Positions 45,533 through 54,948 of a stretch of 64,000 nt of DNA are shown piece by piece (position 1 is the stretch's first letter; every line of letters begins with the position of its first letter). The position numbers and the translations under genes were made by a program. This DNA comes from Eubacterium brachy ATCC 33089 (GTDB lineage: Bacteria; Bacillota; Clostridia; Peptostreptococcales; Anaerovoracaceae): the NCBI GenBank assembly GCA_000488855.1, contig KI535284.1, positions 417,726 through 481,725 of the forward strand, in the 5' to 3' direction. Under the pieces are notes generated by a model. The model did no database searches, had not been told where the DNA came from, and saw only the letters and a list, made by a program, of their open reading frames with translations.

Positions 45533-47296
45533 TTAACCTCCTATCTTCCATTCAACTGCTTTTTGATACTCATCCCAAAGCTTTTTATAGTGTCCGCCTT
45601 TATCTACCAGGTCTGAATGTTTTCCTTCTTCGACAATCTTACCCTTGTCAATGACTATTATCCTATCTGCATCCACAACTGTCGACAACCTGTGAGCAAT
45701 CATAAGCGTCGTCTTATCCTTAGATAATTTCTTGAACGACTCCTGAATGATATGCTCATTTTCAGGGTCTGCAAATGCTGTAGCCTCGTCTAAAATTATT
45801 ATATCCGCATCTTTTAAAAATGCTCTCGCTATGGAAAGTCTTTGGGCTTCTCCTCCTGAAAAATATGTCCCTTTAGTACCGTAAACCGTATCCAAACCAT
45901 CTTTCAAAGAGTCCACTATTTCTTTGGACCCGGAAGACTCCAAGGCTTTGTTTATTTCTTCACCGGTAGCATCCTGTTTTCCGATTAAAAGATTATCCCT
46001 TAAATTCATTTTAAATAGCTTGGAGTTTTGGAAAACGAAAGCAATCTTATTCATCAAAGCCTCTTTTTTATACGCTTTGATATTTAATCCTCCGATTAGA
46101 ATCTCTCCATCATCAGCATCATAAAATCTCGCTGCAAGTCTTGCTATAGTAGTTTTTCCTCCACCTGATGAACCGACTAAAGCCACCCTTTCACCTTTAT
46201 TTACTTTAAAAGATATATTATCCAACACTTTTTCTTTATCATAAGAAAAGGAAACTTTCTTGAATTCAATTCCCGTTCCATCACCGATTTTATCCCCATA
46301 GGTAAAATCCTCATAGTCCAGTATATTTTCTATTTTGTCCAAAGCTAGTTCTGCAAAGTAACTGTATTGAGAAATAGTCGCCGTCCTCATGATAAAAATA
46401 GCAAAAGTCGGTCCGATTAAAAAATATATGACTGAATTTGCAACTACCGAGGTCACGTTACCGTTAAATTTTATGAGAAGCAATGCGACAGGAACCAGGA
46501 AAAATGCCGTCGATGTTGAAACAACTTCGAACCAAGACATCTTGTTGGTATAACTCATTGTGAGCTTGAGAACAACTTCCTTTATTTTTACGATGAGAGA
46601 ATACAGCCTATGAAAGCTTTCAACGCTCTGAGCAAATGTTTTAACCACCGGAATTCCTCTCACGTACTCAACTGTTTGAGATGATAAATTTGCAAGTTGT
46701 GTATAGTATTCATCTTTTAGATTTTTACTTGTGGCTGTCATCATAAATGACATGAGAGCCATTCCAATGATCATAGGAATCATACTCGCCAGCCCTAATT
46801 TCCAATCGAATATAAAGAAAAAGACCAGCAGCACTACGGGCGATATGATCGTCATAGCCATATCAGGAAGCTGATGTGCCAAAAATGAATGAGTTTCTCC
46901 TGCCCCCGACACAATGGCATTTCTAATCTGCCCACTCTCTCTTCCATCAAAGTATCCGAGAGGTTTTCCTATTAATTTTCTCACGGAAGTTTTGATTATG
47001 TTATCCTCGACATTGAATGCGAAAATATGAGATACTATGAGCGCCAAGATGTACATGAACAATCCCACTCCCGCAAAAATGACAGCGTAAATGGAATTTT
47101 CTTTTATGAATGTAAGGTCTGCCGTTCCGCTTAAAATTAAATTTCGCACAATTCTATGAATGAAAACCATGGGCATCAATACTGCAACTCCCGATATCGC
47201 CGATAGAACCATCGCTACATATAGTAAACCTCTCTTCTTACCTCCGTAAGGCATCAGTCTCTTTAAGATTGATTTCTTCTTTTTCTTCTCTTTCAA
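45533..47296 (-). CDS. ABC exporter-fold half-transporter, first subunit of second pair (TTG start)
   Basis: A 587-aa half-transporter with six TM helices, Walker A GSSGGGKTT, a signature changed to FSGGEAQR, and Walker B/D-loop IIILDEATAFADPENE. The ATAFAD D-loop parallels the ATAYSD of the first pair's leading subunit. The start is a TTG at 47296 behind a strong AGGAGG at nine bases; no nearby ATG fits. It is divergent from the AraC regulator, an arrangement resembling ybtA-ybtPQ of yersiniabactin loci. Confidence 0.87.
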   Translation of the reverse strand: MKEKKKKKSILKRLMPYGGKKRGLLYVAMVLSAISGVAVLMPMVFIHRIVRNLILSGTADLTFIKENSIYAVIFAGVGLFMYILALIVSHIFAFNVEDNIIKTSVRKLIGKPLGYFDGRESGQIRNAIVSGAGETHSFLAHQLPDMAMTIISPVVLLVFFFIFDWKLGLASMIPMIIGMALMSFMMTATSKNLKDEYYTQLANLSSQTVEYVRGIPVVKTFAQSVESFHRLYSLIVKIKEVVLKLTMSYTNKMSWFEVVSTSTAFFLVPVALLLIKFNGNVTSVVANSVIYFLIGPTFAIFIMRTATISQYSYFAELALDKIENILDYEDFTYGDKIGDGTGIEFKKVSFSYDKEKVLDNISFKVNKGERVALVGSSGGGKTTIARLAARFYDADDGEILIGGLNIKAYKKEALMNKIAFVFQNSKLFKMNLRDNLLIGKQDATGEEINKALESSGSKEIVDSLKDGLDTVYGTKGTYFSGGEAQRLSIARAFLKDADIIILDEATAFADPENEHIIQESFKKLSKDKTTLMIAHRLSTVVDADRIIVIDKGKIVEEGKHSDLVDKGGHYKKLWDEYQKAVEWKIGG

Positions 47297-47421
47297 TGGA
47301 TCTCCCCTCCTTTTTCTGAATGCCGTTCAAATAAATAACCCATTTAGACTGAAAACAGCTATTCATTTTTAAGTTTACATATCGATTTAATTGTTTATAT
47401 TTTTGATTTTTGCTATAATAA

Positions 47422-47450
47422 AATTATATAATATATATTCAGACTAAACA
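47422..47450 (-). promoter_or_regulatory. Promoter of the second ABC operon
   Basis: TTGTTT (47445-47450), 17-bp spacer, TATAAT (47422-47427) on the minus strand, ~125 bases before the TTG start. The plus strand also carries a TATAAT-like element over the same bases. Confidence 0.55.
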
Positions 47451-47466
47451 ATAAGGCTGTCTTAAC

Positions 47467-47498
47467 AATGTCTATTCGGAATAATGTCTATTCGGGAT
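47467..47498 (+). repeat. Tandem 16-bp direct repeat between araC and the ABC operon, likely operator
   Basis: AATGTCTATTCGGAAT (47467-47482) is followed at once by AATGTCTATTCGGGAT (47483-47498), one mismatch. The second copy overlaps the -35 position of a plus-strand TATACT (47512-47517). On the minus side the pair lies ~50-85 bp upstream of the ABC start site. Direct repeats placed like this are typical activator sites of AraC proteins. Confidence 0.65.
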
Positions 47499-47571
47499 AA
47501 ATGCTATAACATATACTTTTTCGTGATGTATATGCGTACGAGAATTTAGGTGAAATGAGGAAAGCACAGTT

Positions 47572-48528
47572 ATGAAAAATTACTATGATTTTGTTAAAAA
47601 TTACTTTTCTGCTGATGAGTGTACGAACGATGAAAAATACTGTGAGGTTGGGCATACTTTTCGATTTCAAACTGATGAAGCCGATGGCACATACTGGTTT
47701 TATCAGGGTGAAAATTTTACAATTGACATTCACGATGCCTTTATAAAAAAAGAAATCATCCATACAAGCTTTGCCGGATTGGATGATTATTATACCTTTT
47801 ATTCATCTTATTTAATTACTGCCAACGGGGAAAGTTTTAATCCATATCAGAATTTATCTCCCCATTCACTTTATTTTGTCAATACAAAAAACCGTAAAAA
47901 TTACAGATTCATACTCCATCAAAACTCTCCGTATTTAGGTATAGGTATAAATTTTAATGAATCCATGCTGAAAAAATATCTGCCGACTTCCAAAAAAGGA
48001 AGCATCAGCTATGAGACTTTATTTTTGAATGCCTATTCCGTAACAAACAAATCTCTGGAAAGAATAGCAAAAGATATTCTCAACTGTAAAATGACCTCGC
48101 CTGCCGCTGAAATATTCTTTGAATCTAAGGCAAAAGAATGGCTCAGCATAACCATAAACTCATTTTTGAGCAATGATGATGCCGACATCTCCTCAGATGA
48201 TAACAGCGCATTGGAAAACGTCGCCAATTATATTGACGACCATTATGCCATATCCATATCTCAGAAAACCTTGGAGAAAATTGCCATGATGAGCGGTACC
48301 AAACTGAAAAAGCTGTTTAAACGAAAATATCAATTTACCATCACTGAATACACCCAGAGGAAAAGAATGAATATGGCTGAAATTCTCCTGCTGAATTCCT
48401 CACTCAAAATACAGGATATTGCGGAAGCGGTCGGATATTCTTCTCATAGCAAGTTCAGCGCGTGTTTTAAGAAATACAAGGGTATTTATCCTAAAGATGT
48501 CAAAAGCTCGCATCGCAAAATCACTTAA
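47572..48528 (+). CDS. AraC family transcriptional regulator
   Basis: A 318-aa regulator. The N-terminal ~200 residues are an unassigned sensor region. The C-terminal AraC/XylS domain has two HTH units: ISQKTLEKIAMMSGTKLKKLF and LKIQDIAEAVGYSSHSKFSA, then CFKKYKGIYPKDV. ATG at 47572 with GAGG upstream. It is divergent from the second ABC pair and probably controls it through the tandem repeat. Its last 8 bp overlap the convergent end of addB. Confidence 0.9.
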   Translation: MKNYYDFVKNYFSADECTNDEKYCEVGHTFRFQTDEADGTYWFYQGENFTIDIHDAFIKKEIIHTSFAGLDDYYTFYSSYLITANGESFNPYQNLSPHSLYFVNTKNRKNYRFILHQNSPYLGIGINFNESMLKKYLPTSKKGSISYETLFLNAYSVTNKSLERIAKDILNCKMTSPAAEIFFESKAKEWLSITINSFLSNDDADISSDDNSALENVANYIDDHYAISISQKTLEKIAMMSGTKLKKLFKRKYQFTITEYTQRKRMNMAEILLLNSSLKIQDIAEAVGYSSHSKFSACFKKYKGIYPKDVKSSHRKIT

Positions 48529-51500
48529 AACCCTTGTAATTACATCCCTCAATTGACAAGTCGAATCTGCATATGCCTCTGTAGCTGCAAAACTCACAGC
48601 TTTCCTTTAACCCTACTTTTTTAGGTTCAATTTTTATCTCTCCCTCTTCTATTGCCAGTGCCATGCTCCGAATTTTATCACCTATCATATCCATTACCGT
48701 CTCAAACCGTTCAGCCTCAAAAACATGTCTATCGCCGGTAATGTAGACATCTCTGTTAATTTTCTCTTCTTCATCTTTTTTTATAAATCCATCCAGTTTA
48801 TAACTGTTTTTATTTCCATCTAAATCAGTCAAATTCTCCTTTATACCGAAGTAAAAAGCTCCCTTCGGTTTGACATTTCCCAAACCCTTCATTTTGTATC
48901 CCGCAGTCGCCATCAGATATATGAAAAGCTGTAACTTTATACCGGCTTCCGCTTCTTCCAAAAGGAATTTCTCGTTGCCTGACTTATAGTCCACGACCTT
49001 TCCGTATCCTAACTCGTCTATATCCAACCTGTCTATTTGACCGCTTATACAAATTTCTCTGCAAGGTGAAGTATCACCGTCGAAACTTCCATCGGGATTT
49101 CCATCGGTATCCGCTTTCTTTTCAATCTTTATCTCCGGAATTTTCTTTCCTCTGCCGAAATTAACCTCGCACAGAACATCCTTTAAAGATTCTTCTTGAA
49201 GTTGCTTTGCAACCTCGAAAATAGAGTCGGCGCAAACTTCTCTAATTCGTTCTTTTCTATATTCTTCTTCCCTGCCGTCTCTCAGAATTCCCTCGTTATA
49301 TTCTTCGTAGAGAGCCTCCAAAATCTCGTCAATATGTGGGTATACATCATCTTTACGCCGGATGTTTTCGATGCTCAATTCGTCGGCATCGTCAAATATT
49401 CTGTCCACAAAGTGCTTCATGCAATAGTGATATATGCTTCCTAAATCCGACGATTCCACCTTGTAAACTTTCTCTATTTCAGGTCTGATCCCATATGACA
49501 TGAAGTGGGCAAATGGGCATTTCCCGAAAATTTCCAATCGTGAAGGGCTTAGATTCAATACTCCGCTCTCATCGTTGAGATATAGCTTTCCCGCCAACTC
49601 CTTGGGTATTCTCAAAATCCGCTCTTCCAAAATTCCCCTATCTAAAATTTCCGTCACCTGTGAATCTTCATTGAAGTGCCATTTGAACAACGCCTTTAGA
49701 AACTGTGACTGCTCAGTTTCATCCATCTTCGTCGACCCTTTTATTATCTTAATTATCTCCTCTATGAGGAGTTCTTTTGTAATTTCCTTTCCGCCTATGA
49801 TTTCAGTTATTTTGCCCTGTGAAATCCAATCTTTTTGCACCTCAACGTCGGGCAAAATTTCCCTGATCGCTTCCATTATCATAGACGGTTCCAATTTTTC
49901 TCCGCTCTGATTTGAAATGGCATAACTCAAATACAGCTCATCCGTCGTCTTTGAAATATTTCGATAGATGTTGATCTTCTCTTCTGCAGATACGCTCTGA
50001 ATCGGCACAGTTACATGAATTCCCGCATCCTTTAGAATTTCAGTTTCATCAGATGTAAAAATTCCATTTTCTCTCCCATCCGAAGGAAGTATTCCGTCTA
50101 CGCCGTTGACGATTAAGGTCACATTTGTAATGCCCTTTTTCATCCTCCTCATATCGCTTAAAATCAGGCAATCGCTCGTAGGCGGGATCACTCCCACCTC
50201 CACGGTGTCAAGCCCCTGTGTCAAGATATGGCAAAACTCTTCATTTTCCATATCTTCATCTCCTAAAATATCCAACATCTGATTGAGCACATCTACAACC
50301 TTATTCCACACTTGAGCGTTTTCCTGTGCCGTTTCCAAATCGTCGAAATTTCCATCGACATCCTTTATATTCAGTTTCTTTATCCTGCTGCGAATTTTAA
50401 ATTCTTTCTCTAAAAAATTCCACAGAACGCTTATCTTCTTCTCCACCACACTTTCTTCTTCCAGAGCCTTTTTCAGGTTTATCAACGGCACGACGAGCAT
50501 GGTCCTGAGCAGATTGAACTTCTCAATTTCATCTTCTTCGTATGAGTTTTTTCCCTTCGTAAATTTCTCTTCCCAATCCGATGATTTAAATAGATAATTT
50601 CTGGAATATATCTCCAAATCGTTTATTTCGTCTTCCATTTCTTCAAAGAATTCAGAGTTCAGTATCTCCATGAGGTTTTCATTTGAAAAGCCGTCTTCAA
50701 TTCCTCCGATAACACCTTTCAGATAAGTCATAACCGTATTTTGCCTCAAACTCTTGGTTTCGTCTAAGAACAAGTCTATGCCGTAATCTCGAAATACTCT
50801 CTTGTACATTTCGCCGAGAGTTTCAATTTCGTTGTTTATGATAACTATATCCCTGTATCTGTACCCCTTTTCCCTTATGATTTTTTTAACATAAGCAGCT
50901 GCATTTACAGCTTCGTAGTACTGATTGGCACACTGAAAGATATCTATGCCTCCGTTACCCGGCGAAGACTCCAACGGTAATTTATAGAGGTTTTTCTCAA
51001 TAGCGTGAATTTCTCTCTGAGAGTTTATCTTATACGATTCCTTAAACCGGTCTGCTTCTTTTTCATTTCCGATGCTCTTCGCTCTCGATTCAATAAATTC
51101 CTCGATTTTCACCTCTTGGCAATTTTTGAGAAGATTTTTAAATTTTGTGATGGTCTCCTGCCCCAATTTAAACAGCTCTTCTTCGCCTTTACTTTTGTCA
51201 TATGTGAGAACTATGTTCAGGGATGCTGCATACTCTTCCAGCTCCGCGACAGTATCGAACATCTTTTCATCGAATAAATCAAAACCGTATATCCAAATAT
51301 CGGTTTCTCTGATGAATTTCGCATCTTTTATTCTCCTGTTGTAGAGCTCCATGAAGTCTTCGCCGTCCAAATACTTGCCCTCCAAGTATTTGGAATATTC
51401 ACCGAACACGATGGATAAATCTCTCACCTTTGCCCTCAGCGCAGGTGTTGCTTCCAATTTGTTCAAAACTTCATTCAAATCTTCCGATGAGGTGTTCTGC

Positions 51501-51883
51501 CTTTTTAAATCCGCCATTCCGTCGCATAACATCTGTAAAAAATCTTCGTTGTCCGCAACTTCTCTAAACGCTCTGAAATCATCTCTTACAGATCTCACTA
51601 TTTTCGAAACAATCATTTTTCTGCCGGCTACACCTATCTTTTCAACGTCTCCGCCTGCACTCTTCACAATTTGGTTGCCAAGCCTTTGGAAACCCATCAC
51701 GTCAATTGCCATTACAGCCGAATTTCCCATATAGCGAAAAGCATCCCTCTCAATTTGAAACGTAAATTGTTTGGGTGCTAAAATTATGGTTCTATGCAAT
51801 TTTTTCGAATTTCGTTCTCTGATGACATCAAATATAAATTTACTTTGATTTACATCTTCTCTGCTGTAAAAAATAGTCGCCAT
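48521..51883 (-). CDS. addB: ATP-dependent helicase/deoxyribonuclease subunit B (AddB)
   Basis: A 1120-aa subunit of the AddAB enzyme, which resects double-strand breaks. The N-terminal inactive helicase part begins MATIFYSREDVNQSKFIFDV. The C-terminal RecB-family nuclease domain has VVDYKSGNEKF. The four iron-sulfur cysteines are seen as one in EIFGKCPFAHFMSYG and three in the last ~25 residues (CEFCSYRGIC, then CNYKGFK). AddA normally follows addB, but here a convergent araC gene occupies that site with an 8-bp overlap and addA is not in the window. ATG at 51883 with AGAGG upstream. Confidence 0.92.
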   Translation of the reverse strand: MATIFYSREDVNQSKFIFDVIRERNSKKLHRTIILAPKQFTFQIERDAFRYMGNSAVMAIDVMGFQRLGNQIVKSAGGDVEKIGVAGRKMIVSKIVRSVRDDFRAFREVADNEDFLQMLCDGMADLKRQNTSSEDLNEVLNKLEATPALRAKVRDLSIVFGEYSKYLEGKYLDGEDFMELYNRRIKDAKFIRETDIWIYGFDLFDEKMFDTVAELEEYAASLNIVLTYDKSKGEEELFKLGQETITKFKNLLKNCQEVKIEEFIESRAKSIGNEKEADRFKESYKINSQREIHAIEKNLYKLPLESSPGNGGIDIFQCANQYYEAVNAAAYVKKIIREKGYRYRDIVIINNEIETLGEMYKRVFRDYGIDLFLDETKSLRQNTVMTYLKGVIGGIEDGFSNENLMEILNSEFFEEMEDEINDLEIYSRNYLFKSSDWEEKFTKGKNSYEEDEIEKFNLLRTMLVVPLINLKKALEEESVVEKKISVLWNFLEKEFKIRSRIKKLNIKDVDGNFDDLETAQENAQVWNKVVDVLNQMLDILGDEDMENEEFCHILTQGLDTVEVGVIPPTSDCLILSDMRRMKKGITNVTLIVNGVDGILPSDGRENGIFTSDETEILKDAGIHVTVPIQSVSAEEKINIYRNISKTTDELYLSYAISNQSGEKLEPSMIMEAIREILPDVEVQKDWISQGKITEIIGGKEITKELLIEEIIKIIKGSTKMDETEQSQFLKALFKWHFNEDSQVTEILDRGILEERILRIPKELAGKLYLNDESGVLNLSPSRLEIFGKCPFAHFMSYGIRPEIEKVYKVESSDLGSIYHYCMKHFVDRIFDDADELSIENIRRKDDVYPHIDEILEALYEEYNEGILRDGREEEYRKERIREVCADSIFEVAKQLQEESLKDVLCEVNFGRGKKIPEIKIEKKADTDGNPDGSFDGDTSPCREICISGQIDRLDIDELGYGKVVDYKSGNEKFLLEEAEAGIKLQLFIYLMATAGYKMKGLGNVKPKGAFYFGIKENLTDLDGNKNSYKLDGFIKKDEEEKINRDVYITGDRHVFEAERFETVMDMIGDKIRSMALAIEEGEIKIEPKKVGLKESCEFCSYRGICRFDLSIEGCNYKGFK

Positions 51884-51954
51884 ACCAACCTCTTATGAAG
51901 ATCAATCCGCTAAAATATAATTTATCACCGACACTTATCTCACAGATATTTTAC

Positions 51955-52611
51955 TCATTTACCGTAATTGCCGTCGATTATATCCAATATTTCCATACCC
52001 CTGTCTATTATGTAATCAGGGGCGTATTCCTTTTTTGCTAAATTCTCATCGTTGATTTCCGCCCATGAAACCAGAACGGATTTCACTCCCGCTCTTCTGG
52101 CTGCAATGAGATCAAACTGCGTATCTCCCACCATTATCGCTTCCGATTTGGTTACACCCAGTTCCTCCAGAGCCAGTAATACAGGCAGCGGGTTAGGTTT
52201 GTGTTCCGTCGTTTTATCAGCGGTTATCAGTATTTCAAAAGCATCTCTGATTCCGTTTAAACTCAATCCTCTATCGGATGATTTCGCTCCCCTCGAAGTG
52301 ACCAGAGCCATCTTTACATCTCTCTTCTGCAGCCCCTTTACAGTCTCTTCCATTCCGTCAAAAAGTTTGAACATCTCCTCATCCATATCTTTTTGATATC
52401 CCTTAAAAATCTTAACGGCTTCATCGAGAGGGATATCCGGAAAGAATTTCTCCAAGGAAGTTCTCAGCGGCTCACCATAGCTACTTTTCAACGTCTCTTC
52501 ATCCACATCGATATTCCTGATTTCTTTAAATATATGTTTCCAAGTTTCTTCAATAGCCTTCTGCGTATCCATCAGCGTTCCGTCGAAATCAAATAATACA
52601 GCTTTTATCAT
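51955..52611 (-). CDS. HAD-superfamily phosphatase (PpaX/Gph-like)
   Basis: A 218-aa haloacid-dehalogenase-type hydrolase. Motif I is LFDFDGTLMDT at residue ~6, motif II is ALVTSRGAKSS, and the last motif is MVGDTQFDLIAARRAGV. A helical cap lies at ~20-80. Substrate may be pyrophosphate or a phosphoglycolate-like compound; sequence does not decide. The frame is open to 52653, but the ATG at 52611 has AGAGG upstream. It lies downstream of tex on the same strand. Confidence 0.88.
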   Translation of the reverse strand: MIKAVLFDFDGTLMDTQKAIEETWKHIFKEIRNIDVDEETLKSSYGEPLRTSLEKFFPDIPLDEAVKIFKGYQKDMDEEMFKLFDGMEETVKGLQKRDVKMALVTSRGAKSSDRGLSLNGIRDAFEILITADKTTEHKPNPLPVLLALEELGVTKSEAIMVGDTQFDLIAARRAGVKSVLVSWAEINDENLAKKEYAPDYIIDRGMEILDIIDGNYGK

Positions 52612-52678
52612 AATTTTTCCTCTTTTTTCAAATTTATACTCACAAGTAACCATATCGCCGGCAGCTGCTTGTGAAATT

Positions 52679-54946
52679 CTATCTGTTCTTTTCCTTTCGG
52701 ATTTTCATAGTCAATCCTATCTTCTGCTTTTCGTTATCCAAGTCTATAATCTGCACCTTTACCACATCGCCTACGCTTACAGCATCCATCGGATGCTTTA
52801 TAAATCTGTCGCTGATCTGAGAAATGTGCACCAATCCGTCGTTCTTCAAACCTATATCCACAAAGGCTCCGAAATCGACTACATTTCTAACCGTCCCCGT
52901 CATTTCCATTCCGATTTTCAAATCGTCAAAAGTGGTTACATCGGCTCTGAATACCACCTCCGGAGCATCTTCCACATAGTCCTTGCCCTTCTTCTTAATT
53001 TCACCGACGATATCTTTCATGGTAAATTCTCCCACGTCGAGACTCTTTGCCATATTCTCGACAGCCTTTTCCAGTTCCTTTGTATCATTTTGATTTTTTA
53101 CCGCATTTTTCAAGTCCTTGAAACTCTTTATTTCCGTGTGTTTCAATTTCTTTGCAGGTGCAAATTCCCTCAAAATAGCTTCGTCCAAATCCTTGGCTTC
53201 CAGTTCTCCTAGCCTCTTTAAATCTATTCCCAGTACTTGTAACATGCGGTTTGTAATATCGTATGATTCCGGATGTACAGCAGTCGAGTCCAATGGATTT
53301 TTCCCCTCCTCTATGCGCATGAATCCCGCACATTGATTGAAGGCTTTAGGTCCCAGCTTAGGCACTTTCTTGAGTTGATTTCTATCGGTAAATTTCCCGA
53401 TTTCTTCTCTAAAATTCACTATGTTTTTCGCTATGGAAGAGTTTATTCCCGCAATATATCCCAAAAGAGACGGCGATGCGGTGTTCAAGTCAACTCCGAC
53501 TCGATTAACGCATCTTTCGACTACATCTTCCAATGCGTTTTCCAAGTTTTTCTGGTTTATATCGTGCTGATACTGCCCCACTCCTATGCTCTTTGTCGGA
53601 ATTTTTACAAGTTCAGCCAAAGGATCTTGCAACCTGCGACCCAAGGACATGGCTCCTCTCGTTGTAACGTCCAAATCTGGATACTCTTCACTTGCCAGCT
53701 TTGAAGCGGAATAAACCGAAGCTCCCGCCTCGTTTACTATGGTGTATTTCAAGTTTCTGCCACTTTTCTTGATGAAGTTTGAAACCACTTCTTCAGTCTC
53801 CCTGCTGGCAGTTCCGTTTCCTATTACGATGATGTTAATATCGTATTTTTCACACAGCTTTTCCAGAACTTTTTCCGTTCCCTTTACATCCTCTCTCGGT
53901 TTTGTCGGATATATAGTCGTATAAGCCAGCAGTTTGCCCGTTTCATCCAAGACTGCCACCTTGCATCCAGTTCTGTATCCGGGGTCTATGGAAATTATTC
54001 TGGCATGTTTGACTCCTGGTGCCATCAACAGCTTTTCCGTATTTTTTGCAAATACTTTCACCGCCTCTTCCTCTGCCCTCTCTGTCAACATATTTCTGAT
54101 TTCTCTCTCCACGGAAGGATATATAAGCCTCTTATAACTGTCTTTTATGGCTTCTATGAAAGCTGTATAAAATGCGGATTTTTCGTTGACATCGGCACTT
54201 TTTACGATTATATCTTCTGCCTGCTGCGAATCTAAAGCGATTTTCACCTTTAAAAATTTCTCTTTTTCTCCTCGGTTAATCGCCAATATTCTGTGGTTTG
54301 GGATTTTAGATACGGCTTCTTCATATTGGTAGTACATCTCATACACTGACTTTTCTTCCGCATTCGTGCCCTCTACTTTGACAACCCCCTTGGATGCTGC
54401 AAATTCTCTGATTTCTGTGATTATATCGGCGTTGTCAGACACGTATTCCGCCGCTATATCCATAGCTCCTGCAATGGCATCATCTGTCGTCTCCACTCCC
54501 AGCTCTGAATTTATAAACTTCTCGGCAAATTCTTCTATGCTCTCCTCTGTTACAAGCTGATTTATAATGGCATCTCCAAAATCTCCGAGGCCTTTTTCCC
54601 TCGCCTTGGAAGCCCTCGTAGCCTTCTTTTTCTTGTAAGGTTTATATAAATCTTCCACCCTTTGCAGAGTTTCCGCCGCATTGATTTCATCTTCGAGTTC
54701 AGGTGTCAATTTTTCCTGCTCCATTATGAGCCTTACAACTTCTTCTTTTCTAGTTTGCAGATTTCTCAGATATTCCAATCTCTGTCCCAGTTCCCTGAGC
54801 ACTTCATCGCTCAACGCCCCTGTAACTTCTTTTCTATATCTGGCGATAAAGGGAATGGTGTTGCCTTCATCTATCAAGCCTACTGTTGCTTCTACCTGAC
54901 TTTCCCTTATCTTAAATTCTTCCGCTAACTTTTTTAAAATATCCAT
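52679..54946 (-). CDS. tex: Tex-type S1 RNA-binding protein
   Basis: A ~755-aa nucleic-acid-binding protein related to transcription accessory protein Tex. It has a helical N-terminus (FIARYRKEVTGALSDE), a YqgF-like RNase H fold (ISIDPGYRTGCKVAVLDETG), helix-hairpin-helix motifs (NTASPSLLGYIAGINSSIA) and a C-terminal S1 domain (GMEMTGTVRNVVDFGAFVDI). The first ATG overlaps the prfB stop (TAATG); the second, three bases on, has better spacing to AGAGG and is chosen. Confidence 0.95.
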   Translation of the reverse strand: MDILKKLAEEFKIRESQVEATVGLIDEGNTIPFIARYRKEVTGALSDEVLRELGQRLEYLRNLQTRKEEVVRLIMEQEKLTPELEDEINAAETLQRVEDLYKPYKKKKATRASKAREKGLGDFGDAIINQLVTEESIEEFAEKFINSELGVETTDDAIAGAMDIAAEYVSDNADIITEIREFAASKGVVKVEGTNAEEKSVYEMYYQYEEAVSKIPNHRILAINRGEKEKFLKVKIALDSQQAEDIIVKSADVNEKSAFYTAFIEAIKDSYKRLIYPSVEREIRNMLTERAEEEAVKVFAKNTEKLLMAPGVKHARIISIDPGYRTGCKVAVLDETGKLLAYTTIYPTKPREDVKGTEKVLEKLCEKYDINIIVIGNGTASRETEEVVSNFIKKSGRNLKYTIVNEAGASVYSASKLASEEYPDLDVTTRGAMSLGRRLQDPLAELVKIPTKSIGVGQYQHDINQKNLENALEDVVERCVNRVGVDLNTASPSLLGYIAGINSSIAKNIVNFREEIGKFTDRNQLKKVPKLGPKAFNQCAGFMRIEEGKNPLDSTAVHPESYDITNRMLQVLGIDLKRLGELEAKDLDEAILREFAPAKKLKHTEIKSFKDLKNAVKNQNDTKELEKAVENMAKSLDVGEFTMKDIVGEIKKKGKDYVEDAPEVVFRADVTTFDDLKIGMEMTGTVRNVVDFGAFVDIGLKNDGLVHISQISDRFIKHPMDAVSVGDVVKVQIIDLDNEKQKIGLTMKIRKEKNR

Positions 54947-54948
54947 CA

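Noticed and set aside
47467..47498. CRISPR-like repeat
   Set aside because: Only two directly adjacent 16-mers with no spacer; fits an operator better.
47483..47530. Fur box at the second ABC pair
   Set aside because: The AT-rich bases here do not reach a convincing match to the Fur consensus.
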